The notes under the pieces were generated by a model. It searched no databases. It saw nothing but the letters and a program-made list of their open reading frames with translations, and had not been told where the DNA came from. Below are positions 1 through 5,828 of a stretch of DNA of 6,662 nt, one piece after another. Position 1 is the stretch's first letter. Each line of letters starts with the position of its first letter. The stretch spans positions 1 to 6,662 of the forward strand of contig JAXGMN010000152.1 of NCBI GenBank assembly GCA_040768665.1, written 5' to 3'. A program made the position numbers and the translations under genes. The DNA is from JABWBD01 sp040768665. GTDB taxonomy: Bacteria; Planctomycetota; Planctomycetia; Pirellulales; Thermoguttaceae.

Positions 1-66
1 CGCCAAGCCGATGGCCCACGGGGCTGGAGATGCGAATCTGGTTGATCTGAATAGAAGCTGTCGCAT
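1..66 (-). CDS. Possible start of another minus-strand gene (very uncertain)
   Basis: An ATG at 66 opens a frame reading MRQLLFRSTRFASPAPWAIG that runs off the left edge. AGGAA lies about eight bases upstream, a possible ribosome site, and the beginning is basic and could start a signal peptide. Only 22 codons are visible, their third positions are not strongly GC-rich, and a second minus-strand frame is also open across 1-113. This may equally be non-coding. Confidence 0.15.
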   Translation of the reverse strand, partial: MRQLLFRSTRFASPAPWAIGLA

Positions 67-113
67 CACGGTCGTTCCTGTACTTGGGACTTGGTGCTGT
101 GTCATATCCAACG

Positions 114-1871
114 TCACCGGCTCGGGGACCAGCGACAACTCGAATCTCTTGACATTGTGTCGGCTGGGTTGATCGGGCACCCACGCGTTGCCGGCGACGA
201 CGATTCTGAACCGGTCTTCTTCAGCAGCAGTAAGGCGTCTTCCCAGCCGCCCGGTCGCGTGAACGTGTGCAGGCGTGTCTGGGGGACGGTTCCGGGAGTT
301 GTTTGATACACGCCTGTTGTCGGATCGAACCATTCCGCCCGCATCGGCGCCGGAAACGCGTGCATGTCGATGGTGATTTCGGCGTTGTCGGGCAGGTAGG
401 CCACGGCGAGGTCACCGACGGAGCTCTTAGCCAAGACCATCCTCTGCATCCACGAGTCAGCTTGATTCCGCACGAGGTCGTGACGGGGTTCCAGCGTCCA
501 CCAGTGGAGTGCGCTGAAGAATTCGGACATGTATTTCATGTGCGTCACCGACGGACGCTGGAGCGCCGTTTCATAAGGGTAGGTCGGCATCCAACGTACG
601 GGCAGGCCCCAGTTCCAAATGCCGAAGCAACCGTAGGTGTGTCCCGTTGCTCCGGAAAGCAACGACCAGTAGCCTGCCTTGCGCGGAGGCAGGGGCACTC
701 GCGGCGGTTTCGTCTCCGGCGGATGGTCATAGGGCCCCTCCTGATTGATCACCGGCTTGACGGGCGTGCGCTGATACAAGGCCAGCGGAAACTCGATGGC
801 GTTTTGCGCTGCCAGCGCGGAGGAAAACGGTTTGGGCTTGTCCTTCCGGTAGGGATCATGGGTCCATCCTTCTCCGCTTTGCAGACCGGCCACGTCGATG
901 TAATCCTTGCCGTGAAAGACGATGGCAGGCTCGAGGAGGAATCGGGGGTGAGCGGAGATCAGATGCATGGGACTCGCCTCGTCCAGGGCGCGGCCCGCCG
1001 CGTCCGCCAGCCGCGAATGCAGGTCGTCGGCAATGGGCGAATACACCACGAAACTGCCCATCATCCGCGCCGCCAGGCTTCGCGCAAAGAGTCGAACCTG
1101 TTGGGTATCGTCCACGGGGAAGCCTGGTCCGGGCTGGCGAACCGCACAGATGTAGACCAGCAGGCCTTGATCGTTCGCACAGCGAACTTTTTCGTCGACC
1201 TGCCGCCAGTAGGCAGGATTCCAGCGCAAGGAGCTTCCCGTTCCGAGAAACGGGGAGTTTCCGTCGCGGTCGGCTTCCCGGTGGATCCAAGCCCAAGCCC
1301 CGCCGCAGTGCACCTGAATGACGGTAAACTTGTTGACCTTGCGGTTCTCAAGGTACCTTGCCCATTCCGCCTGCGTCGCGGCGATGAACGCGGCCCAGGG
1401 GGTGTCTCCGATCCACAGAAACGGTTCTCCGCTGACATGGGTCAAATACCGCCTGTTATCGCTGATCTTAAGATAGCCGTGCCTATAGAGTCGGTTCTCG
1501 CCGATATAATCCACGACAGTCACAGAGCCACGCCTGTCATGCAATCCCGAATTATCCGTATCCGAGCACGCCGTCCTCCACGTCCAGACGCCCGCCGCGG
1601 GGAACATCAGGCGGATCTTGAAGGCGTCGCCGCCGTCCCAGAATCCGTAGGCAGCGATCTTCTCACCGTTCGGCCCCGCGTAGGTGATGGAAACCGTCAC
1701 ATCGGCGTAGGGATTCGCATAGGGCTTGCTGCTGACGAGCCCCGACTCCCATCGCGTCCAGGCCATGACGTCGGCCGCTACACCGTGCTGCGCAGCAGCA
1801 CCCAGGACGGCGAGGACCGCCGCAATCACCGTCCGTGCGCCGATAGGCGCAAGATGCTGGATCGGCCTCAT
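114..1871 (-). CDS. Secreted DUF5060-DUF4038 (GH140 apiosidase-like) protein with collagen-binding-like domain
   Basis: The 585-residue product has a Sec signal peptide (hydrophobic core at about residues 14-28, likely cut near 33). Residues about 35-120 match DUF5060, a beta-sandwich (YANPYADV, AYGFWDGGDAFKIRLMFPAAG). Residues about 125-450 match the DUF4038 TIM barrel: YLTHVSGEPFLWIGDTPWAA (142-161), the strand FVVYSPIADD (274-283) and VINQEGPYD (374-382). As I recall, GH140 uses an Asp acid/base and a Glu nucleophile; Asp282 or 283 and Glu378 fit those roles. Residues about 458-551 form the putative collagen-binding domain, ending WEDALLLLKK. GH140 members remove apiose from rhamnogalacturonan II, but many DUF4038 proteins are unassigned, so the substrate is open. 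The 34 residues after 551 look unlike family sequence and may reflect a frameshift. GAGAGGG (1876-1882), four bases before the ATG, is an acceptable ribosome site. Family sure, exact activity unsure. Confidence 0.88.
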   Translation of the reverse strand: MRPIQHLAPIGARTVIAAVLAVLGAAAQHGVAADVMAWTRWESGLVSSKPYANPYADVTVSITYAGPNGEKIAAYGFWDGGDAFKIRLMFPAAGVWTWRTACSDTDNSGLHDRRGSVTVVDYIGENRLYRHGYLKISDNRRYLTHVSGEPFLWIGDTPWAAFIAATQAEWARYLENRKVNKFTVIQVHCGGAWAWIHREADRDGNSPFLGTGSSLRWNPAYWRQVDEKVRCANDQGLLVYICAVRQPGPGFPVDDTQQVRLFARSLAARMMGSFVVYSPIADDLHSRLADAAGRALDEASPMHLISAHPRFLLEPAIVFHGKDYIDVAGLQSGEGWTHDPYRKDKPKPFSSALAAQNAIEFPLALYQRTPVKPVINQEGPYDHPPETKPPRVPLPPRKAGYWSLLSGATGHTYGCFGIWNWGLPVRWMPTYPYETALQRPSVTHMKYMSEFFSALHWWTLEPRHDLVRNQADSWMQRMVLAKSSVGDLAVAYLPDNAEITIDMHAFPAPMRAEWFDPTTGVYQTTPGTVPQTRLHTFTRPGGWEDALLLLKKTGSESSSPATRGCPINPADTMSRDSSCRWSPSR

Positions 1872-1898
1872 GATGCCCTCTCAGTTTCACCTGGCATT

Positions 1899-2027
1899 GT
1901 TCGAGAAATGCCTGTCGCATCAGGCGGAACACGCCAGCGTCCGGTTCTGGGAACCGTGGGCTTGCGCCTTGCCTACCGGCAGGCAGGCCATCGGCTGATG
2001 CGGAAATGCGACAGTTGTCTCTCGAAC
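1899..2027. repeat. Inverted-repeat element of about 129 bases in the gap between genes
   Basis: The ends, 1899-1920 and 2006-2027, are inverted copies matching at 18 of 22 positions: GTTCGAGA and CTGTCGCAT are perfect and flank a variable five-base middle. Inside lie a perfect hairpin CGGTTC-TGG-GAACCG (1942-1956) and a hairpin TGCCT/AGGCA (1970-1974 with 1981-1985). There is also an alternative pairing CGCATCAG/CTGATGCG (1916-1923 with 1995-2002) that competes with the terminal arms. No open frame in it looks like a gene. It could be a non-autonomous mobile repeat, a structured leader for the downstream gene, or a processing site. I see no clear target-site duplication at its ends. Confidence 0.5.
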
Positions 2028-2041
2028 GACGCTTGCCGCGG

Positions 2042-3475
2042 TCAATCGTTCCCGCGCGACGGCTGCAGCCAAAGTACCGCGTCGCCGGGGATCGGTGATG
2101 CGAACGTGCGTTTGCCGCCGGCGTCGGCTTGGCCGCGAGACGTCCTTTTGCCGTTCACCGGATCGAGCCACTCGACGGCTAGTTTGCCTTTGGCGTCCGC
2201 GAGATCGACACTTACTTCCACGCCCCGGGGTACGTAGACGACGTACTCCATGCCCTGCTTGCTTTGCCCGGCCAGGCAGTAGCGGGTGGAGGCCAGTTCG
2301 CTCCGGGGCGTCATCGCGGCCAAGTTCGACGCGCGGGCCACGCGGAGCGTCACGCCCAGCGCTTTGCGGACTGGTTCGTACTTCGGGTCGAGCTTCGCGC
2401 CGAGAACGAGGCCGTCGTAAGGGTCCATGAAGATTGGGTTCAGGCCCCGCAGGAAGCTCTTCCACACCCAGGGCGCGTTGCCGCCCAGACCCCAGAGATG
2501 ATCGGTGTCGTTGAGGATCACCTTCCGTCCGTCGGCCGCCGGAGGGTCATCGCGATAGCCGCCCTCGGGATTAGGCGAAATCCAGTCGGCTGGACTGTCG
2601 AAGAGCGTCTTGTTGCTCCCGCCCTTGTACTGGAAGGTCATCCCGACCGGATGCTGCTTCGCCTTCGTCCGCTCGTAATCCTTCAGCAAGCGGATGATGT
2701 GGTATTGCCACTGGGTCGAGGGCGGATGGTTCTCGTTGGAGATCTCGTAGAGCACGTTGTCCAGGTCGTTCAGCGTGTCGACGACTTTCCTGGCGTATGT
2801 CTCGTGAACGGCGGTGATCCTGGGATGCTTGAGCGTGTGGATGTCGACGCCTTGGGCCACATCGCTGCCGATGCCACTCACGTTGTTGTCCGGGTGGAAG
2901 GGATGGCGCTTCCACGCGTCGGCGACGAACTGAATTCCCCAGCCCTCGAAGAGCATCACCGAGGCGTAAATGCCCCGTCTGCCTGCGGCTTCGACCCGGC
3001 TCCGCAGTCGGTCGAAATAAGCCGGGTCGAACTTCCCGAGATCAAACTTGGGCTTACCATCCTGCGCCTCGCCCGGCCCGGTCCGGGCGAAGGGGTGCGG
3101 CTGGGCCGTATGCCGCTTGCTCTCGCCGGCGCACTTTGTGTCCCAGGACGTCAGTTCCCACGTCCAGAGTCGAGTGAAGTTGTGGCCGTAGCGGGCCAGG
3201 AAGTCGAGATAGGTGTTGAAATCGAACTTCGGCGGCGGGTCGCTCGGCCCGTGGTCCACCACGTTCGGCCAAGTGTGCGAGCCGGTCAGGTACACGGCCC
3301 GGCCCGTGGCGTCGGCGAAGTAGCGGCGGTTTTCCGGATGGGTCCGCAGCGGTCCGTTGGCCGACGCGGGAGCGGCGTTCTCGGCCGCCTGTACCCTCCC
3401 GGTGAAGGGCAGACGGGTGGCAAATGCGGTGCCGGCTGTCCACAGGCCGGTATGAAGGAATTGACGTCGGTCCAT
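2042..3475 (-). CDS. Tat-exported glycosidase-like protein with C-terminal collagen-binding-like domain, tandem copy B
   Basis: The 477-residue product begins MDRRQFLHT, a twin-arginine signal, with a hydrophobic region to about residue 31. The barrel-like region (about 41-355) has the same landmarks as copy A: YLTGSHTWPN, HNFTRLWTWE, FDPAYFDRLRSRVEAAGRRG and LYEISNENH with Glu248 as candidate acid/base, then VILNDTDHLWG with Asp323/Asp325 and NPIFMDPYDG. The C-terminal beta-sandwich covers about 385-471. By hand alignment the copies agree at about 83% of positions from residue 191 on, about 78% over residues 41-178, and much less in the signal region. Residues 271-353 differ at only two positions. 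The main local difference is residues 179-189, where copy B has WGIQFVADAWK and copy A has VIQVYPGGWQ. The copies may therefore differ in substrate detail or export while sharing chemistry. AGGAGA six bases upstream supports the start. The gap after it (170 bases) holds an inverted repeat. Confidence 0.85.
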   Translation of the reverse strand: MDRRQFLHTGLWTAGTAFATRLPFTGRVQAAENAAPASANGPLRTHPENRRYFADATGRAVYLTGSHTWPNVVDHGPSDPPPKFDFNTYLDFLARYGHNFTRLWTWELTSWDTKCAGESKRHTAQPHPFARTGPGEAQDGKPKFDLGKFDPAYFDRLRSRVEAAGRRGIYASVMLFEGWGIQFVADAWKRHPFHPDNNVSGIGSDVAQGVDIHTLKHPRITAVHETYARKVVDTLNDLDNVLYEISNENHPPSTQWQYHIIRLLKDYERTKAKQHPVGMTFQYKGGSNKTLFDSPADWISPNPEGGYRDDPPAADGRKVILNDTDHLWGLGGNAPWVWKSFLRGLNPIFMDPYDGLVLGAKLDPKYEPVRKALGVTLRVARASNLAAMTPRSELASTRYCLAGQSKQGMEYVVYVPRGVEVSVDLADAKGKLAVEWLDPVNGKRTSRGQADAGGKRTFASPIPGDAVLWLQPSRGND

Positions 3476-3481
3476 GTTGGG

Positions 3482-3505
3482 TCTCCTGATGGCTGGTTAC
3501 TCATG
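3482..3505 (-). repeat. Duplicated leader with ribosome binding site, copy 2
   Basis: This is the second copy of the 24-base leader at 4941-4964, with one mismatch. AGGAGA (3482-3487) lies six bases before the ATG at 3475. The upstream end of the repeat overlaps the TGA stop of copy A (3501-3503), so the conserved ATGAG both ends copy A and starts the leader of copy B. This places the tandem-duplication join at or next to the stop codon. Confidence 0.8.
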
Positions 3506-4934
3506 CTCCACGTTTGGCTGCTCTCAAATACAACACGGCGTCGCCGGGTATCGGCGATGCGAAGGTGCGTTTGCCGCCGGCGTCGGTCTGGCCGCGAGAC
3601 ATCCTCTTGCCACTCACCGGATCGAGCCACTCGACGGTCAGCTGGCCTTTGGCGTCCGCGAGATCGACACGTACATCCTCGCTCCGGGGTACGTAGACGA
3701 CGTACTCCATGCCCCGCTTGCTTTCCCCGGCCAGGCAGTAGCGGCTGGAGGCTAGTTCGTTGCGGGGCGTCATCGCCGCCAGATCCATCTCGTCGGCTAG
3801 CCGGAGCGTCACGCCCATCGCGCGGCGAACCGGCTCATATTTCGGATCGAACTTCGCGCCCAGTACGACGCCTTCATAGGGGTCCATGAAGATTGGGTTC
3901 AGGCCCCGCAGGAAGCTCTTCCACACCCAGGGTGCGTTGCCGCCAAGGCCCCAGAGATGATCGGTGTCGTTGAGGATCACCTTCCGCCCGTCGGCCGACG
4001 GAGGGTCATCACGATAGCCGCCCTCGGGATTGGGCGAGATCCAGTCGGCCGGACTGTCGAAGAGCGTTTTATTGCTCCCGCCCTTCCATTGAAACGTCAT
4101 TCCGACTGGATGCTGCTTGGCCTTGGTTCGCTCGTGATCTTTCAGCAGGCGGATGAAGCGGTACTGCCACTCGGTTGACGGCGCGTGGTTTTCGTTGGAG
4201 ATCTCGTAGAGCACATTGTCGAGGTCACTGAGAGTATCGAGGACCTTTCGGGCATACGCCTCCTGCACGGCGTTGATCTTCGGGTGTTTGAGCGTATGGA
4301 TGTCGATGGCCTGGGCCAGGTCGCCGCCCAGACGGCTCACGTTGTTATCCGGATGGAACGGATGCCGTTGCCAGCCGCCGGGGTAGACCTGAATGACGCC
4401 CTCAAAGAGCATCACGGAAACGAAAATGCCCCGTCTACCCGCAGCTTCGACCCGGCTGCGGAGCCGTTGGAAGTAGGCCGGGTCGAACATCGTCAGATCG
4501 AACTTGGGCTTGCCATCCAGCGCCATGCCGGGGCCGGTTCGGGCGTAGGGGTGTGGCTGGACGGTGTGCTGTTTGTTCTCGCCCGAGATCTTCGTATCCC
4601 AGGCGGTGAGTTCCCAGGCCCAAAGTCGGATGAAATTGTGACCGTAGCGGCCGAGGAAGGCCAGATAAGCGTCAAAATCGAACGGCGGCGGCGGATCGCT
4701 CGGGCCCATGTCGGCGAGGTTCGACCAGGTATGCGAGCCGGTCAGGTACACCGCCTTGCCGGTGGCGTCAGTGAAGTAGCGTGGGTTCTGGGGATGGACC
4801 CGCAGTGGCCCCGTAGCTGGCGGCCGTGCGCTCGTTTCGGCCGCAGTCGTGGTCCCGCTGGAAGGCAGCCGGGGTGCCCATACGGTGCCGGCCGTCCCGA
4901 AGCCGATCTGTTGAAGAAAGCGACGGCGGTTCAT
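3501..4934 (-). CDS. Tat-exported glycosidase-like protein with C-terminal collagen-binding-like domain, tandem copy A
   Basis: The 477-residue product begins MNRRRFLQQ, a twin-arginine export motif, followed by a hydrophobic stretch to about residue 33. Residues about 42-355 look like a TIM-barrel glycosidase region: YLTGSHTW (63-70), HNFIRLWAWE (99-108), FDPAYFQRLRSRVEAAGRRG (150-169) and LYEISNENH (242-250). Glu248 in SNEN sits where clan A glycoside hydrolases carry their acid/base. The later strand reads VILNDTDHLWG (319-329), with Asp323 and Asp325 in place of the usual Glu nucleophile. Residues about 385-471 form a small beta-sandwich (YVVYVP, VEWLDPVSGKR, PGDAVLYL) like the putative collagen-binding domain that ends many DUF4038 proteins. 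Substrate and reaction are unknown. It is about three quarters identical to the next gene downstream and ends 25 bases before it. AGGAGA six bases upstream supports the start. It is probably periplasmic or secreted. Family type fairly sure, activity inferred. Confidence 0.85.
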   Translation of the reverse strand: MNRRRFLQQIGFGTAGTVWAPRLPSSGTTTAAETSARPPATGPLRVHPQNPRYFTDATGKAVYLTGSHTWSNLADMGPSDPPPPFDFDAYLAFLGRYGHNFIRLWAWELTAWDTKISGENKQHTVQPHPYARTGPGMALDGKPKFDLTMFDPAYFQRLRSRVEAAGRRGIFVSVMLFEGVIQVYPGGWQRHPFHPDNNVSRLGGDLAQAIDIHTLKHPKINAVQEAYARKVLDTLSDLDNVLYEISNENHAPSTEWQYRFIRLLKDHERTKAKQHPVGMTFQWKGGSNKTLFDSPADWISPNPEGGYRDDPPSADGRKVILNDTDHLWGLGGNAPWVWKSFLRGLNPIFMDPYEGVVLGAKFDPKYEPVRRAMGVTLRLADEMDLAAMTPRNELASSRYCLAGESKRGMEYVVYVPRSEDVRVDLADAKGQLTVEWLDPVSGKRMSRGQTDAGGKRTFASPIPGDAVLYLRAAKRGA

Positions 4935-4940
4935 GTCTCG

Positions 4941-4964
4941 TCTCCTGATGTCTGGTTACTCATG
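4941..4964 (-). repeat. Duplicated leader with ribosome binding site, copy 1
   Basis: These 24 bases recur at 3482-3505 with a single mismatch (4951 versus 3492). On the minus strand the leader reads CATGAGTAACCAG, then a few bases, then AGGAGA (4941-4946), which lies six bases before the ATG at 4934. The AGGAGA is a good Shine-Dalgarno site and supports that start. The leader was copied together with the gene. Confidence 0.8.
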
Positions 4965-4973
4965 ATCCCTCGG

Positions 4974-5693
4974 TTACTCCTTCACGACCGCTTGGCAGGC
5001 CAGACGCAGATACTGCTCGTAGTCCCAGCTTCCGCTGCTACCGGTTTGGCGGGCGATCACCAAGTCGAGGCTGGGGACGAAGGCAATCAGCTGGCCGCCG
5101 GAGCCCGGCTTGAAGCGGGCGTCTTGCGGGATGCCGACTCCGCGCCCGTCCGTCAGGCGCGCGGGAAGCTCCCAGCCGTGCGAAAACGATTCCGCGGCAC
5201 GCTGGAATCGCAGCTCGGGTTCTTTCACATGGTGCGTCGGTGCGACCGTCTCGTCTACGAACCAACGTGGGACGACTTGCTTGTCCTGGGCCTGAGGAAT
5301 GAAGTCGAAGGCCGGGTCGTCGAACCTCATCGTCTTCGGCGTCAGTCCGTGCTGGCTTTGCTCTGCGGCGATCGCGAGCACGGTCGCACAGACAGCCTTG
5401 GACACCGACGCCACCCGGCGGGCATCCGTCTTCGCGCTGTTGCCGCGTTCGACTTCGAGCACCACGTATCCGCGGCGAACGACCACCGCTGCAAAGTTCC
5501 GCTTGTCGCTTTCCAGCAGCCACCGATTCAGCGCATCCAGTTTCGCGGGGTCCATACCCGTGATCCGGCGGACGTCCTCTGCGCGGTTCAAGGTACGCCA
5601 GCCGCCGGCCGATTCCGGCGGCGGGAAGTAATCCTCGCCCTGAGCGGCCACGGCCAGCGACGCAACGAGAATGCCAAGGAGAGTCGTCTTCAT
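4974..5693 (-). CDS. Secreted class C beta-lactamase-type serine hydrolase, apparently with an internal in-frame deletion
   Basis: The 239-residue product starts with a Sec signal peptide (MKTTLLGILVASLAVAAQG, about residues 1-19). Residues 91-110 carry the class C SxxK motif as S96-V-S-K99; Ser96 would be the acylated nucleophile and Lys99 the general base. The C-terminal part, residues 139-239 (VVPRWFVDET, SHGWELPARL, KPGSGGQLIAFVPSLDLVI), matches the end of this family, with KPG at 195-197 a possible counterpart of the KTG motif. Relatives are, as I remember, about 350-400 residues. The central segment carrying the catalytic Tyr (YxN) motif is absent: the text jumps from FDDPAFDFIPQAQ (residues 124-136) to DKQVVPRWFVDE (137-148), placing the join near 5283-5290. 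The frame is intact. Without the Tyr the protein is probably inactive as a hydrolase, so this may be a decaying gene. The ribosome site before the ATG is weak. The stop is 39 bases before the next gene, suggesting co-transcription. Family sure; functionality doubtful. Confidence 0.8.
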   Translation of the reverse strand: MKTTLLGILVASLAVAAQGEDYFPPPESAGGWRTLNRAEDVRRITGMDPAKLDALNRWLLESDKRNFAAVVVRRGYVVLEVERGNSAKTDARRVASVSKAVCATVLAIAAEQSQHGLTPKTMRFDDPAFDFIPQAQDKQVVPRWFVDETVAPTHHVKEPELRFQRAAESFSHGWELPARLTDGRGVGIPQDARFKPGSGGQLIAFVPSLDLVIARQTGSSGSWDYEQYLRLACQAVVKE

Positions 5694-5741
5694 GGTTTGC
5701 TCTGGGGGGTGGCAAGGGCGTGGGCAGGGTTCTTCGCGCGT

Positions 5742-5795
5742 TGGTAGTGCCGGGTTTAGCCGGTCTTTCCGAACCGCCTAAAGGCGGCCCTACCA
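5742..5795. repeat. 54-base near-palindromic extragenic repeat
   Basis: Outer arms TGGTAG (5742-5747) and CTACCA (5790-5795) are perfectly complementary. Inside are two small hairpins, CCGG/CCGG (5750-5753 with 5760-5763) and CCGCC-TAAA-GGCGG (5774-5787). The same bases can instead fold as one long imperfect hairpin, because the left half (GCCG..TTTAG.CGGT) is nearly the reverse complement of the right half (ACCGCCTAAA.CGGC). It sits between the stop of the Sde182-like gene and the start of the serine hydrolase gene. It has no run of T, so a classical intrinsic terminator is not obvious. The design resembles dispersed extragenic palindromes of planctomycetes, from memory only. Confidence 0.65.
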
Positions 5796-5828
5796 GCGAA
5801 CTTGTGATCAAGTGCCTAATCGGAAACC

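Noticed and set aside
7..68. Short matches between the left edge and the 1899-2027 element (GCCGATGGCC at 7-16, CTGTCGCATCA at 58-68)
   Set aside because: Matches of 10-11 bases are expected by chance at this scale, and their order and spacing differ from the element, so a second copy is not supported.
267..2237. Plus-strand open frame of 656 codons
   Set aside because: It is antisense to the DUF4038 gene and crosses the gap into the end of the next gene. Its product shows no domain, is rich in Arg, Gly and Val, and the minus-strand frame has clear family motifs.
1920..2465. Minus-strand open frame of 181 codons reaching into the 1872-2041 gap
   Set aside because: It overlaps the end of copy B in another frame and has the Arg/Pro-rich composition of an out-of-frame reading. 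The gap part is explained by the inverted repeat.
2264..3889. Plus-strand open frame of 541 codons
   Set aside because: It lies opposite both tandem glycosidase-like genes, crosses their boundary, and encodes no recognisable protein. High GC content explains the lack of stops.
4185..5747. Plus-strand open frame of 520 codons
   Set aside because: It is antisense to copy A and to the serine hydrolase and runs through the gap between them, with no domain. It is a shadow frame.
5694..5828. Intrinsic terminator for the Sde182-like gene
   Set aside because: The hairpins are strong, but no T-rich run follows on the minus strand, so it is listed as a repeat and not as a terminator.
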